Assembly (NCBI GenBank): GCA_040954595.2
Contig: CM082596.2
Coordinates: 5,332,001 to 5,396,000 of the forward strand
Length of the DNA: 64,000 bases
Source of the DNA: Balanoglossus misakiensis
Taxonomy: Eukaryota > Hemichordata
Direction of reading: 5' to 3'
A model generated the notes under the pieces. The model was not told the origin of the DNA, made no database searches, and was given only the letters and a program-made list of their open reading frames with translations. The position numbers and the translations under genes were made by a program. Shown here piece by piece: positions 27,337-38,927 of the stretch. Each line of letters begins with the position of its first letter. Positions within the stretch are counted from its first letter, which is position 1.

Positions 27337-28684
27337 GTTGTGTCAAGATAACAAGTCTATCATGTCTATTTCAGCCCTGATTTCAGCCAACCAAAGTGGT
27401 CGGAAATTGACAAAGCGCCCTCGTTCGGCACAGTCTGAATATACACTTGTTTTATTGATAGGCTTTTTCAAATGACCGTAAGCCTTTGTCCTTTTTTTCT
27501 CGTCCTAAATAAGAGCCCACCCCTCCCGACAAAATACTGTTTTAGTTTCGTACAGTTGTGACCGTGTTTATTGCATTTGACCCATCTCACACAAAAATGG
27601 CAACATTAGTCGGGAGTAATGCAGTATAGCATTCAACCACTTGGTGTGAACTTTCGTTCTCTTTTTGGCTGGATTGAAATCATTCCTGATGGGTGGTCAC
27701 TGATAGGTGGATATGCGCCCACCATCTACCCCACCCCCGGGGGTAATGCACGAACTAAGAAGGTGCTCTATGACACAAATGCTGTTTCGGTTGGAAAGTT
27801 TTAATGAAAAAATACAATTTCAGGAACTTCTGAACATAAATGGTGAAGTCAGTTTTATCACAAGACACTTAACAACCATACATGACATAAACCTTGTAGA
27901 GGACATTTGAATGTCTAGTACATCCATGGCCTAGTTGGTTTACTGATGACCACAACTGGATTCAAACATGTTCTGAAAATTGTGCAAATTCTGGATAAAA
28001 GCGGGATTTACTCAACAAACACCCCCATAATTTGTTTGTACTGAAATAAGAGTGTGCCATGTTAGAATTTTAAATACAAGTATTCCCACTTCCAACTGAC
28101 AAGAAGCACTCTAAAAGGTATGACAGATTAAAAAAATAAGTTAGAGGCTAAAAATGATATAAATAAAGTGACATCAACCAGTGTCTAAAGTGAAATGAAG
28201 AAAAGAAATCTGAAAGTTGCATGTCTGTATTCAAAAATGACTTGATCTAGCCACCAAACATGAAATAAGTTACATGTACTGTGGGTATATCATTTTAAAA
28301 GTGTGTACTTCAAAGTATCACAAACCTGATCAAATTTGGATAAATATTGATCATGGAAATTAAACTTTTTTTGCATAGATTAAAACAGACACTGCCCATA
28401 ACCAGTCAAAAAAGTCTTGCAAAGTGTAAATGTACAAATAGAAAAAAAAGTTGGACAATTATCAATGATTGAGTTTTCAAAACAATTCTTCTGACAGATA
28501 CTCTCCATTCATTTTACAACTCTTGACAGAATTTTGTCTGCTGGAAAGTTTCATGAGGAAGATTTTATGAATTTCACAATGGCTTGTCTGTACAGTGCCT
28601 TTATAAGATGGATAAGCAAGGGAGTTCATCATGTTTTTCATGCCATGAATTCTTCTGCACGACTTTCATTTTCCCAAAATAACC

Positions 28685-28711
28685 CTAGAGTTCATCTTTT
28701 GGTCTTTTCGT
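28685..28711 (-). CDS. DNAJC10: DNAJC10 last exon: KDEL retention signal
   Basis: This 27-nt exon is joined after NKIK and encodes TKRPKDEL followed by TAG. The acceptor is TTTATTTCAG. KDEL at the exact C-terminus is the ER retrieval signal and confirms the gene's 3' end. Confidence 0.93.
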   Translation of the reverse strand, partial: TKRPKDEL

Positions 28712-31700
28712 CTGAAATAAAGAACAAAAATATATCAACTAAACTTGTTAACTATAATAAATTGTTATACACAAAATATGGAGCAAGCTGCTCATGAAAT
28801 TGAATATAGACAGTCTTACCTTAATTTTATTTGCTGGTATTTTTCCTTTGACGTGGTTTACAACAAAATCAACACCCTGCATGTGTGTTATGTATTCTCC
28901 TGACCAACCCTGTCAAATCAAATACAGTGGACACATAAAAACTTGGATTCTATGATTCCAATCACTCACATTGACAGTGTTTTTCGTATTCTTTTTCGTT
29001 ACATCTGTTTCACAAGAGAAATTATTGCAATTTCATTCTTCTTGAAGATCATATTACTATTATGATGAACATTTTCTGTTCATTTCAGAAAAGTTTGCCA
29101 AGGAGGTATTTCACAAGTTCTGCCTACGAAGTTCAGTGTAGGGTTCACTAACCTGACTCGCCCCTTTTTTCCTGGCGCCCATGTACAACCTTATGGATGG
29201 ATATGCATTGACCCCTGACGACATGCAGGTACCCTGGTTGTGATCGCAGTTCATCTTCCCAGCATGCACTCTGCCTTCCAGTGCCTGAAAAGGAAGTGCC
29301 GATGCGAAAGTCAGGCAGAAGGTTCACACTTTGGAAGAGAACATTTTTTTACTTTATTTTGAAATGCATTGATGCAGATATGTAAAATTGAACTTGTGTT
29401 TGACCCAACAAACCATAAACTCAAAAGTTACAGCTGACAGAGTGAATACTATACAACATCTTACCCGAACAGCATTTTCAAACTGTGGCATGAATTGCGT
29501 GCACGGCCCACACCAGGGGCCAGCATAGAAGTAAACCAACCAGGGTTCTGTGTCTTGAAGCACCTTGGATGCAAAGTTATGCATGTCCAGGGTGGCAGCC
29601 ACGGAGGGCAGATAGGAATATACCCAACCTTGTAGGGAGTTAGCGTCCCTCATCCAACCTGTGTATTGACTGGAGAGGAGGGTTATCAAACCATTAGTAC
29701 GCCATCATTATGCTGCTAAGCATTCTTCAAAGGATAATAAATACATCTTTCGTCTTCTAAATTCACACCACTATCAGTTATAGCACAAAACCAGATTTTG
29801 TCAAGGATTCTTGCATCTGTGCATTGTAAGAAAATTCTACACACGTTCACAGTTTGGTACTCACGTTGATCCAGCTAATCCCGACTTTCCTTGCGGGTAC
29901 ATCCTGATGGTTGGGTAACTGGCCACACCATTCTGACTGCACAACCCACTCCACTTGACGCAGTCCACAGTGCCTAACTGAGCTGTACCGTTCAGTTTCT
30001 GCAGATGAAAACCAGTTATTATGCACGGGTGAAAGCTTTAACACAGATTAATTAACAGATGGCTAAAACTTTCTAAAAAGGTTTCAACTCGTCATGATTT
30101 TGAACAGTTGAACTATTTTGAAGACACATTCGTCATCTACTTGGTTTTATGATCGAAAACCCCCACACCTACATTGTAGGAATAAGACAACCTTTACTCT
30201 TTAACCCCAAGTAATTCACGTTCTAACCTCACCTTAGCCAGCTTCCTCCATTCGGGTGCCAAGGCTTGGCACGGTCCGCACCACGGGGCAAAAAAATCCA
30301 CCAACCACAGTTCTTTCTTGGATTTGGTCTTCACCAAGGTATCAAAGGTGTTGGGGGTCAGCTCCACCACCAGTGGATGCATGATGTCCTGCAAAAACAG
30401 AATTGCCAAATACTTACATTACACTTTTTTCTATATTCATAACACACATGCGAGTTGTGATTTCTCTGGTGGTCGGGTCGTTTTTAAGGATTCCTAGAAG
30501 AACCTCAATTCATTTTCAATGATTCTAGGTTTTTTTCCTAGTATGGTTTATGGACTATGATTTTCTAGTAGTGCACATTTACTATTTTGATCCCTGCCAT
30601 TGGATTGGGTCAATCAAATTCACATGCTTTCAGGCATATTTGTAATATATTGAAAACTAAACACGTGCAGAATAACAAGAAGCTTACAATGTAAATAGAG
30701 TGTTCAGTTGAGAATTTGAAGTAAAATTTATACAGCAAACTTACCTCTACAAAGTCTATCAAACCTTGGGCCGTGTTGTCGCCGGTAAACGTATGTGGAG
30801 TGGTGTGATTGTAGAAGATGGTGGATGGGTAGGAGCGAACGTTGTTCTGGTTGCAGAGGGCGTTATGTACGGTGCAGTCCACGGTGCCGAACTTGATCTG
30901 GCCTGCCAGTTGACGAGCCGCTTTGCGCCACTCCGGTATCAACTGCTTGCAAGGCGGGCAGTGCTAGGGAAAAGGCATGTATTCAATCACTATAATGTCT
31001 CAAACCCTTTCATATCATAGAGTGACGCTCGTTTTCAGCATAGTGACAACTTTCAAATTCTTTCTAGGCATCATCGTACAGTTGAATACTGTACATGAAA
31101 TCTTATGAGCCTATAGTGCTACTGCTAAGCCAACTGAATTGGACATGAAGTTACTCCACAATGAACAGCCTGAGTTACAGCAGCACAAAAGAGGTTCAAC
31201 TTGGCAACCTCATCTGATCTTGATTCTGATACTTACTGGAGAGAAGAAGTCGACAAACCACGGTTCGCCACTGTTGATGACGGGATCCGGGAAGTCTGAT
31301 GGATCCAACATGTGGACGGGCGACGTTACACTCTCGCGGGCAAATGCTGCGATGTCCTGTGCCATCATACGACCTGCAGAGCCAAACAGGGGCTATTTAT
31401 TCAAACTGCTAAAATTTACTGCAATCAATGTGTGTATTAAGATTCTCACACCTCAATGCCAGTAGTGTATTTGCTCTTTTTTTGCATAAGCCTGACGATA
31501 CATCATATCAAAGAATAAACTGCAGAATGAAAATACAGCCACTCTGCACACACACTGGTACTCACCATGATGCATTTCATGTTCTCCATCTTTCCTGAAC
31601 AGCGCCACCGCTGGCAGATGTTTGTCCACATAAAGACTTTCACAGAGCTTCTTGTATACACTGCAGTCAACTTTCCTGACCTGTCAAGAGATTTCAAGTA

Positions 31701-34700
31701 AAACCAAAAGTTACAGAATCATCAAGTGAAAGCTTTCATCATCGGCAAAATACATGCACATAAGCAGTGATATTCAATGTTCATTTAGTAGCCAATGTGT
31801 ACACTTTGAGCAGCAAAGTTCAAACAGGTTTTATTCTGGCATTGTCTTTAACAAAGAGGTGCAGTCACAAGATTAAATTTCTACTCACTGCTATATCATC
31901 AAGTAACCACGGTAACTTCCTGAGCTCCACTTCTGATTGGTCGCCACTTTTCACAAAGTGTATCAGCAATGGGTTAGCATTGCCATCTGTTAACTCTTCT
32001 TGCATTTTCTGGAAAAAATACATGTAATAATTAAGGGTTAAATCATCAGTGACATTATTAAAACAAATTTCCCAAAACATTATAATCAAATGTAGTTTGT
32101 ACAGGATAAGTTGGCCAAATATGATCGCAAAATTGGAGGAGAAAAATAATCGTAGAGTGTTAAACTACATGAAGGGCTTCAACACCAACCTTGAATCCAG
32201 CTTCATCTACACTCTGTATATCAGGCAGCATCTTCAAGACCTCATCAGCTATTTCTTTAGGTTCACCAAATTCGACAGGCTGTGAGGGAAAAAAAGACAT
32301 TTTGCATCAGAAACCATTTTAGTTAATTGCATATTTACTTCTAAACTATCAGTTGCGTATTTTTCTTTGACATCTTACTTACTAGTCATCAATGATTATC
32401 TGGCAGACAGATTTGATCCGAACTGAAAACCGAAATTCTGAGCACACTCACAGTTCCCTTTCCCTTCTTGACTTTGACCGCCTTCTCGTAGAACTTCAGG
32501 GCGTTTCCACTGACCCCCAGTCGTTCGCACAGAGTGCCGGTGGCCACGCAGTCAATGTGTGCAACAGTCACTACTTTGTCCTGAAAATAAAATTCCCCAC
32601 ATTAGATGTACATTAGTCATAGTATCCATTCAGTCAATGATTAATATTGGCCTTATACTGCATGCAATTCATCGGATAGTTTCAGATGTAAGTGTCCATT
32701 TCTTAAGTTGCAGGTGATCAGCACTAACAGTACCAGGATAACTCAACTCACCAAGATAGCAGCAACTTTGAGCCGATCATCTTTATCCAGACATTCTGCG
32801 TAGACCAGTTCTGTGTTGTCTTCCTCACCACTGCCTTTCACCGCTCCGCAATAAATCATCAAGAGCGGCGTGGACTTGATCTCATCACTCGTCAATACTG
32901 TCTTGAAATTACCTGGAACGAACACAGTGCATATTTCTCACCTTCAGAGCCTGAATCATGTTTTTAACTTCTGTCTTTTAGGGAATGAGAGTGAATATGT
33001 TTCCCAAGAGTTGCAACAACAACTTTTGTTCACATAGGAATATGGTGATCACTTTTTCAGATCATACAAGTTTTTTTCGTTTAGAATGATACCCAACCAA
33101 TTCGTGTACAATGAATTATAACCCTACAAACACTTCTGTGATCAGGATAACTGAACAACTGCGGTTTCACACAGAGAGATATATATATACTCACCTGACC
33201 ACAAATCGTGCACTGTTGCTTTGACTTGTCTCAGCGCGTGTCTCACTAATGCAGTTAGTGTCTTGGCACCAGTGTAGAATTCTTTCTGTAAAGTGCATAA
33301 TCGTTTGAAAATGTGAATAAGTTTTCAAAATATATAATTCTTTCTACATCTGTTAATACTTGAAACGAATCATTTAATTTCATCCTAGTATATTAAGCCA
33401 CCAATAAAAACACCATTTCTGTGACATTGTAGCAAATGCAACACTATCACCTCACCTTTGGATAGATAACTAGTGTTGGGTACTGCATTATTCCCTGCTG
33501 CGTACACAACGGATTGTCGTCCCAGCAGTTGACGGCACCGATGCGAATCACGCCCTCCATCTCCTTGGCAAACTTTCGCCACTGTCAAGGAAACCACAAT
33601 GATGTCACAGGTCACCATGGAGTCAGAGTGCAAGGGTTAAAGGTTAAAGAAATTCAGTACTGCACAGTAATGATTCTGCCAGAAGGGCTGTAACAATGTG
33701 GTAATATACACGCAGGCAAAACATGACATGACATATTGCTTTTTAATGAGATGTAGTAATTTAATCAGATGACACACGCAAATACATTTTGGATATCATT
33801 TTGAAACGGCTCGAAATATCAAAGGTAGCACTTTTCTAAAAATGCTGGTACATGTATACTTCATTCAGATGTACCACTCACATGTCTGTTGTCCCAGTGC
33901 ACAGAAGTCTGCTGGGTGACTATTTGCTATTCCCTAAATTATCATCATCGCTAGAGAAGATTGAAAAAATCTTACCGTGGGAGCCAAGTCGTGACAATGG
34001 TGGCATCTTGGGGAGTAGAAATTGACAAACCAAATATCAGCCCCAAACACAGAATGTTCTGTAAGAGAAATTCACAATAATGATGATCTTATGGGCAAAT
34101 AATACCGATAGGATTAACACACAAAATTGCCTTTTGATGTAGAAGTTACAGAACTCACAGCTCTTCATGTAAATAAATGCTAGATTAAGATCATTCTATG
34201 TGTAGATATGGCTGATCTGCAGTAGCCGCACAAGTCCGTCCTTGATTGGTTCATTGCTACTGTTACTAGTGTTAGACCGATAATGGCATTTGTGCCAAGT
34301 TGCACCACAGATTCAACCAATGAGATTACATCTTTCTGACACAGTGTCGGTCACCCCCCCACCCTCTAAAACTTTCACAACATAGTATTAAAGAAATTCT
34401 TTGCAATGTCCTCACCAAAATCTGACTTGCTGAGTGTGACCACCTCCGGATCCTCATCATAGAGACCTGGACAAAGAAGAGGAGAAACATGAAAACATTC
34501 TTTTTCCAACTGTTTGAACAATATTCCCAAATACACATATAGTGAAGCTTTGCATGTACAGCCACCAGTCTCTTTTTCACCATACAATTTGTTAAACTAC
34601 AAAGATGGCAGCTTTACAAAGCTTTGTAAGCCTTGTCACCATATTGTAGTGAATATATCAGTGAGTGCAACGATAGAATTCAAATCAGCCTGAACAAAAC

Positions 34701-36227
34701 CTGTCAACAATCCCTGAAGACTCAAGAAGTCAGAGGTTTGTAACAACTGGTGCATTGAAAAAAAATAAAAAACAGATTTTAATCAAATTTTCAATACTAG
34801 TATATATGTGTATTAAAATATGCTTTGCTTTGGGCAAACAGCTTGCATGCACAGGCTTGATAAACAAACAGCCTGCATATTTAAATTCTAACAAATCCTG
34901 ACAGTGATAAATCTCACACGATGTGCTAAATTTAAAACTGACACGTCAGAATCAGACGAACCCAAACACCACACACTCACCAAACTCTGTTTTGTAGAAG
35001 TTCCAGCTTTCATATCTCTGTCCCCACTGGCCTTGATCTTTCAGACCCTCCTCTCCAAATCTGTCGTATTTCTTGCGCAAGTCTTCGTCTTTGAGAACTT
35101 CGTAGGCCCGGTTTACTTTTATAAATTTATCGTGGGCGTTCGGATCATCCTGAGATGTGATACAAGAATACAAGTTAATGACAGTATAAATATTGCATCT
35201 GCCCACGGTCACCCATCCATTCATGACATGCAATATGAATAAGGATTAAAAAAAATTCCAACTCAAAATCAATTTATCTCATCTCTCTGTGGGATAACCA
35301 ATAAATCAACCCTTGGATGTACACACAACAATTAAATCAAACTGCCTGATGAATTTTTAACAAATCTACATGTATATATATATATTAATGAAAGGCCAAA
35401 ATAAATTATTCAATGAAGCTGGTTATATTACATTAGTTCACTCTCTCTCATTTTACATTTTCTACGTTTGAAATGTAAACCAGACATGATTTCATTCCCA
35501 TTCTATTTTAAGATACAGGACAAAATGTCACGTCTTGTTCAGCCATTCTAGTTCATTCATCTTTTTCACCACCTTTTGCGATTCAACAACTGGATTATTG
35601 ATATCAGCAAATGCGTCAGACACAACAGCGGGTCACCACCAGCATATAAGCCTGTATTTTGCAACACAATGCTGTGCCCACGTACAGTATGGTGCTTTTT
35701 TCCAAATTGGGAACAAAAGACAGGTCTTTAACTCCGCATTAAAAAAATCCATTCACAGACTATTCACCAGAAAAGAAGAATTAACACAAAACCCATTCTC
35801 CAAAAACCCTCTGGTTACACAGTGTACCGAGTACCAGCAGAATTTACACAAAGTAATTCTACATGTATTACTTTCGTGATAACCCATATGTTTGATTACC
35901 TCGTAAATATGAGTTTTTGTGTGCAAGTTCCTGGAGTGGCCAACTGAACTTTTATGTTACATTCCCTGATTCAGTTTAGAGAGCTTCACTCATTGTACAA
36001 AAACCACACTTTTTTTTACCATACTTCACTCCACTTACCCGATTCTTATCCGGATGCATTGTTAAGGCAAGCTTCTTGAACGCCCTACGTATGTCTTTGG
36101 TGCTGGCGTCTCTTTCGATGCCCAGGATCTCATAATAATCGTCTGTTGTGGCCAGATTGACGAGCATGAACAGAACGACCAGACAAGTCCAAAAACTGAT
36201 CTGAAACAGTCTGTGTTTGGGAGACAT
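28685..36227 (-). CDS. DNAJC10: DnaJ homologue subfamily C member 10 (ERdj5), ER disulfide reductase, complete
   Basis: ERdj5 is an ER-lumen co-chaperone that reduces disulfides of misfolded proteins and recruits BiP through its J domain, aiding ER-associated degradation. Nineteen exons: 36039-36227, 34981-35149, 34416-34466, 33976-34058, 33456-33581, 33195-33285, 32752-32912, 32452-32580, 32190-32279, 31889-32008, 31566-31680, 31237-31373, 30745-30963, 30233-30388, 29865-29998, 29465-29669, 29153-29284, 28820-28909, 28685-28711. They sum to 2424 nt, giving 807 aa (human about 793). The start at 36227 was chosen because it opens directly into a hydrophobic signal peptide. Redox motifs are CHHC (about 155-158), CPPC (489-492), CGPC (597-600) and CGPC (710-713). 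Two redox-dead thioredoxin folds lie between the first and second. The protein ends in KDEL. Domain order and length match ERdj5 throughout. Confidence 0.96.
28820..31373 (-). CDS. DNAJC10: DNAJC10 exons 12-18: three C-terminal redox thioredoxin domains
   Basis: Seven exons. 31237-31373 ends in WFVDFFSP and 30745-30963 begins HCPPCKQL, so an intron splits the CPPC active site from its strand. 30233-30388 and 29865-29998 give [15 protein letters not shown] and [12 protein letters not shown]. 29465-29669, 29153-29284 and 28820-28909 give the last domain. In that domain the text reads [10 protein letters not shown], one Gly more than the usual FYAPWCGPC. Each domain has its cis-proline (SYPSTIF, SYPTIRM, AYPSIRL). 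Confidence 0.93.
31566..33285 (-). CDS. DNAJC10: DNAJC10 exons 6-11: inactive thioredoxin-like domains
   Basis: Six exons (33195-33285, 32752-32912, 32452-32580, 32190-32279, 31889-32008, 31566-31680) cover the region equivalent to the Trxb1 and Trxb2 domains. No CxxC pair occurs; the isolated cysteines (for example in [14 protein letters not shown] and [13 protein letters not shown]) match the second-half CxxxxxxC pattern of ERdj5. Phases are continuous from the CHHC domain to the CPPC domain. Confidence 0.88.
33456..34466 (-). CDS. DNAJC10: DNAJC10 exons 3-5: first thioredoxin domain (CHHC)
   Basis: Three exons (34416-34466, 33976-34058, 33456-33581) encode [16 protein letters not shown], then [19 protein letters not shown], then [19 protein letters not shown] and the cis-Pro segment [11 protein letters not shown]. 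The active site is CHHC, where human has CSHC; both have His before the second Cys, as expected for a reductase. Exon 34416-34466 is only 51 nt. Confidence 0.93.
34981..36227 (-). CDS. DNAJC10: DNAJC10 exons 1-2: signal peptide and J domain
   Basis: Exon 36039-36227 encodes 63 residues: a signal peptide with core [14 protein letters not shown], then [14 protein letters not shown] and the J-domain helix II ending in the HPD motif (residues about 58-60), which stimulates BiP ATPase. Exon 34981-35149 finishes the J domain ([20 protein letters not shown]) and the ERdj5-typical [15 protein letters not shown] linker. A TTG further upstream also opens the frame, but the ATG at 36225-36227 fits a secretory start better. 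Confidence 0.95.
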
Positions 36228-37198
36228 AGTGGTATTTCCAACAGCTTTGAGTTTCTTCAGTACTTGTGTATGGTGAGCTTGTACTGGGACATGGAATGAC
36301 GTGTTCCGCCGGCAATTTACCAATTCACCTTGTTACACTTCAGGTCTTCTCAGTCAGTGTTGTTCGTGCATGCAAGCTGAGAACACCAAAACATACCAAA
36401 GTGTTATAATACACAGTCTGACAACTAATAATTATACTATTATTAAGTTGGGTAATGGGAAACAATATCAACTACTATTATCAAAATAGTCTGCCAAAAA
36501 AATATTCATTCAGTACAACTAGAATATGTTTTTCTTGATTAATTTTATACCAGAGTTACTATAATTGTAAATTTAGTGAAACACACACAGTGACACACAC
36601 GTCATATTGCTGATGCCTCCCAAACAATATCTGAAGGTCACACGCTGTGACCTCCACGATTGTTTACACTTTCCATTGTAATGAGGCTCAACGCTTGTGG
36701 AATGTCTGCTTTGCCTACTTCTGGTTTTACGGTCATCCGGGCAGAGCGGACGACACCACCCACCATACCTTGGTGTAAGGGATTTGGTGATTACAAAATT
36801 TCCCGACAGAATTTCGAAGAAGTTTTTAATTGTATCCACAAGAAGCCGTGGTCTAGAACCACAACAAGTCGGTGCGGGCACGGTGGTCATTCTTAGCGTC
36901 CGTGAACAGAGAAGTCAAACGTTGCTGCTCATCTGCCGGTGCAGCGGGAGTTCGGTTAATCTTAAAACACAGATACCAAAACATGTCCACGTAGCAACTG
37001 CCGGGACAGACTGTAGTGTCGATCAGTCAGTCCTCGTCAGCGTGTGGGCACGTGAACATGTTATGAAACGTACCATTGAGCTGTCACACACACACACGTC
37101 ATATGGCAATTTTCCCACGTCGTCATCGCCGATATCAGAAGCGAGTACACACACAGATTTATAGCTCAAATATATCAAAATCACAGGCCCGAACGTAC

Positions 37199-37345
37199 CT
37201 TTCTTCACTGCACGATCGAAAATCTTCCCGAACCACTGAGCACCGGCAACTTCTTTCGAACACATTCACTGCATGTGTGAGTACGCATGCTCTGTAGGAG
37301 TAACCAATCAAATGGGCGAGGTGAGTTGAGGTAAAGCTGACGTGT
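37199..37345 (-). promoter_or_regulatory. DNAJC10: Candidate DNAJC10 5' exon and promoter
   Basis: On the minus strand a strong donor (AAG|GTACGT, exon edge at 37199) follows an ORF from an ATG at 37265 (MCSKEVAGAQWFGKIF). About 35-80 bp upstream lie a CCAAT on the plus strand (37304-37308) and TGACGTG (37338-37344), which matches the core of XBP1/ATF6-type unfolded-protein-response elements. ERdj5 is UPR-induced in vertebrates, so the location is sensible. The short motif occurs often by chance; no CCAAT-N9-CCACG ERSE was found. Confidence 0.35.
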
Positions 37346-37874
37346 CCTGTTGAGTTCAACTTCCGGGGGGAAAGTACTTCAAAAGTTATTGTGTTCGAAG
37401 CTTGAAAAGAAAAGAAAATAGACACCGGCTATGTCCTATCTGCCTCTCCATGTTCATAGTCATAGGCCAGGAACACTTATACGTAAAGAGAAATCGTGTA
37501 CGCATGCTTATAATGCAATGGGAAATCACAGCAGACTACACACATAGACAAAAGCTAACTTGACGTGCCACTCCCATATTCACCATAAGGTCAATGAACG
37601 CCAATTATACACGTACTTCACAGGCCTTCTCCAGAGTGTCTGCTTTTGAGAAGTTACAAAAACCGACTGGGTTGTCCTTTATTATTTTCCTTTCACGCGC
37701 AAAGTGACACACACTGTTGGGCGTGGCCAGTCAAATGTATTTAGCGCCACCACAGGCAGATCACGACAAAGCCTTTTGTCTTCAGCTTGTTTCTTCGTTT
37801 GTTTTTTCCTCTCGAAACAAACAGGACACAACAAATTGAAGTGAAATAATGAATTACTGCGCCAGTTTGACTGG

Positions 37875-37880
37875 TTTATT
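37875..37880 (-). terminator. Candidate polyadenylation signal of the CUB/CCP receptor
   Basis: Plus-strand TTTATT reads AATAAA on the minus strand about 260 nt downstream of the stop codon at 38138-38140. It is the first canonical hexamer I noticed in the 3' flank. Usage is inferred only. Confidence 0.4.
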
Positions 37881-38137
37881 CATCTTGTGTAAATAACTGA
37901 GTATATAATGCGTAAATATCGATATCTTACAACGGGTTGGACAACTGCTAAAAACACCAGTGTGTTATCATTGAATTGTGGCGTCGGTGTATACATGAAA
38001 TGGAAACAAATATACACTCTCAGCAATGAACCCAAAGTTTATATTTAAACAGTCAATGCCAAACAGTTATACCAAAGACAATCCCCCATTGAAAAGCGTA
38101 GGCTCAAAGTTAAGGTCATGTATGCTGCCATATATAT

Positions 38138-38927
38138 TTATTTGAAAGTGGTCGGTTCATAAGCGACGTTGTCCAGAAAACGCGAGTCGTCAACGACGCC
38201 ATTTCCGATAGTGGAGTAATAGGGGCCGGTATCTCCATCGTTACCGAGTGAATTTCCGTGGTCGTTGCTGCCTGCTTCGTACAGAACGTTCTCGGTGAAG
38301 TTGGCTCCTAAGTTCAAATTGCGGACACCGCCTGGCTCACGGCTGTCGTCATCCGTCGCTTCGTAGAGAACATTTTCAGTGAACTTCGGTCCGGATTTTT
38401 CATCCACGTCGTCTGCGTGTTCATAGATGTCGTTGGTAACGAAGCCTTCCTCCCGGGGTGAACTGTGAGCCAGTTGATTTGCAGCGTGTACAGTGTTTAA
38501 TTTGACATGCGGTGTGTTGTCGTCCCCGGCCTGGTATATGTCATTCTCAACAAATCCCGCCTGTGGTCCGGCAACTTCTGAATCGGTATATCTGTACGGG
38601 GAACCGGCTGCGGCGTTTTGGCCTGGAAGCGAGACGGACAGGACTTCGTATTGCTTCTCTTTACGCTGATTGGACATTGCCTGTGGAAAGTGACCGTTCT
38701 GAATAGTCTTGTCGTTCGCCATCTTGAGTCCTGAGTCGCCAATCTCGGCATAAGCATTGACGGCTTCTGCACCGACAGCCTGTTCTGCACTCTCGTAAAA
38801 TTCGTTCATTTTGAAGCCCGCTGCGGAGTCATTTTGTCCCATCTTGGGTTTTTCGTCATGATGCTGAGAGCGGTCCAGATCATCATTTTTCCCATTTGCG
38901 GCACATAGGCCTGAACATTTCTCTGAC
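38138..38927 (-). CDS. Cytoplasmic tail exon with repeated F-x-x-N-x-x-Y motifs
   Basis: One 790-nt exon encodes the whole tail, about 262 residues, with stop TAA at 38138-38140. Five units follow the pattern F-x-x-N-x-x-Y: FVENDIYQ, FVTNDIYE, FTENVLYE (twice) and FLDNVAYE. Most are followed by acidic residues. Other tyrosines sit in FYES, AYAEI, QYEVLSV and YYSTIG, the last three having Yxx(L/I) spacing. NxxY sites are typical ligands for PTB domains, and acidic-flanked tyrosines suit Src-family or Syk-type kinases. No kinase, TIR or death domain is present, so signalling would be by adaptor recruitment. These functional statements are inference from motifs. Confidence 0.88.

Larger units (their letters stand above)
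15163..28684. other. 13.5-kb non-coding interval between the ORP and DNAJC10 genes
   Basis: No ORF here resembles a known protein, and none has the splice context of the flanking genes. The interval is AT-rich with scattered TACATGTA-type palindromes. It contains the 163-bp tandem array (17015-17829), a CpG-richer block (26150-26850) and a TC/CA microsatellite (27266-27336). A run of eleven C's sits near 26089. Because ORP exon A has an acceptor just upstream, part or all of this DNA may be the 5' intron of the ORP gene; the 3' UTR of DNAJC10 occupies the right end. Confidence 0.6.
36228..38137. other. Intergenic: DNAJC10 upstream region and 3' UTR of the CUB/CCP gene
   Basis: The left part (36228 to about 37400) is CpG-richer and probably contains DNAJC10 5' UTR and promoter. 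The right part includes the 3' UTR of the minus-strand CUB/CCP receptor. A 155-codon plus-strand ORF at 36697-37164 has no recognisable domain and I do not call it a gene. Confidence 0.6.

Noticed and set aside
36697-37164. 155-codon plus-strand ORF
   Set aside because: No domain, no signal peptide typical of a family, lies over the DNAJC10 upstream region, and composition is of low coding quality. Open by chance in CpG-richer DNA.
38497-38790. Out-of-frame ORFs inside the receptor tail exon
   Set aside because: Shadow frames of the long tail ORF, whose frame alone joins the TM exon.
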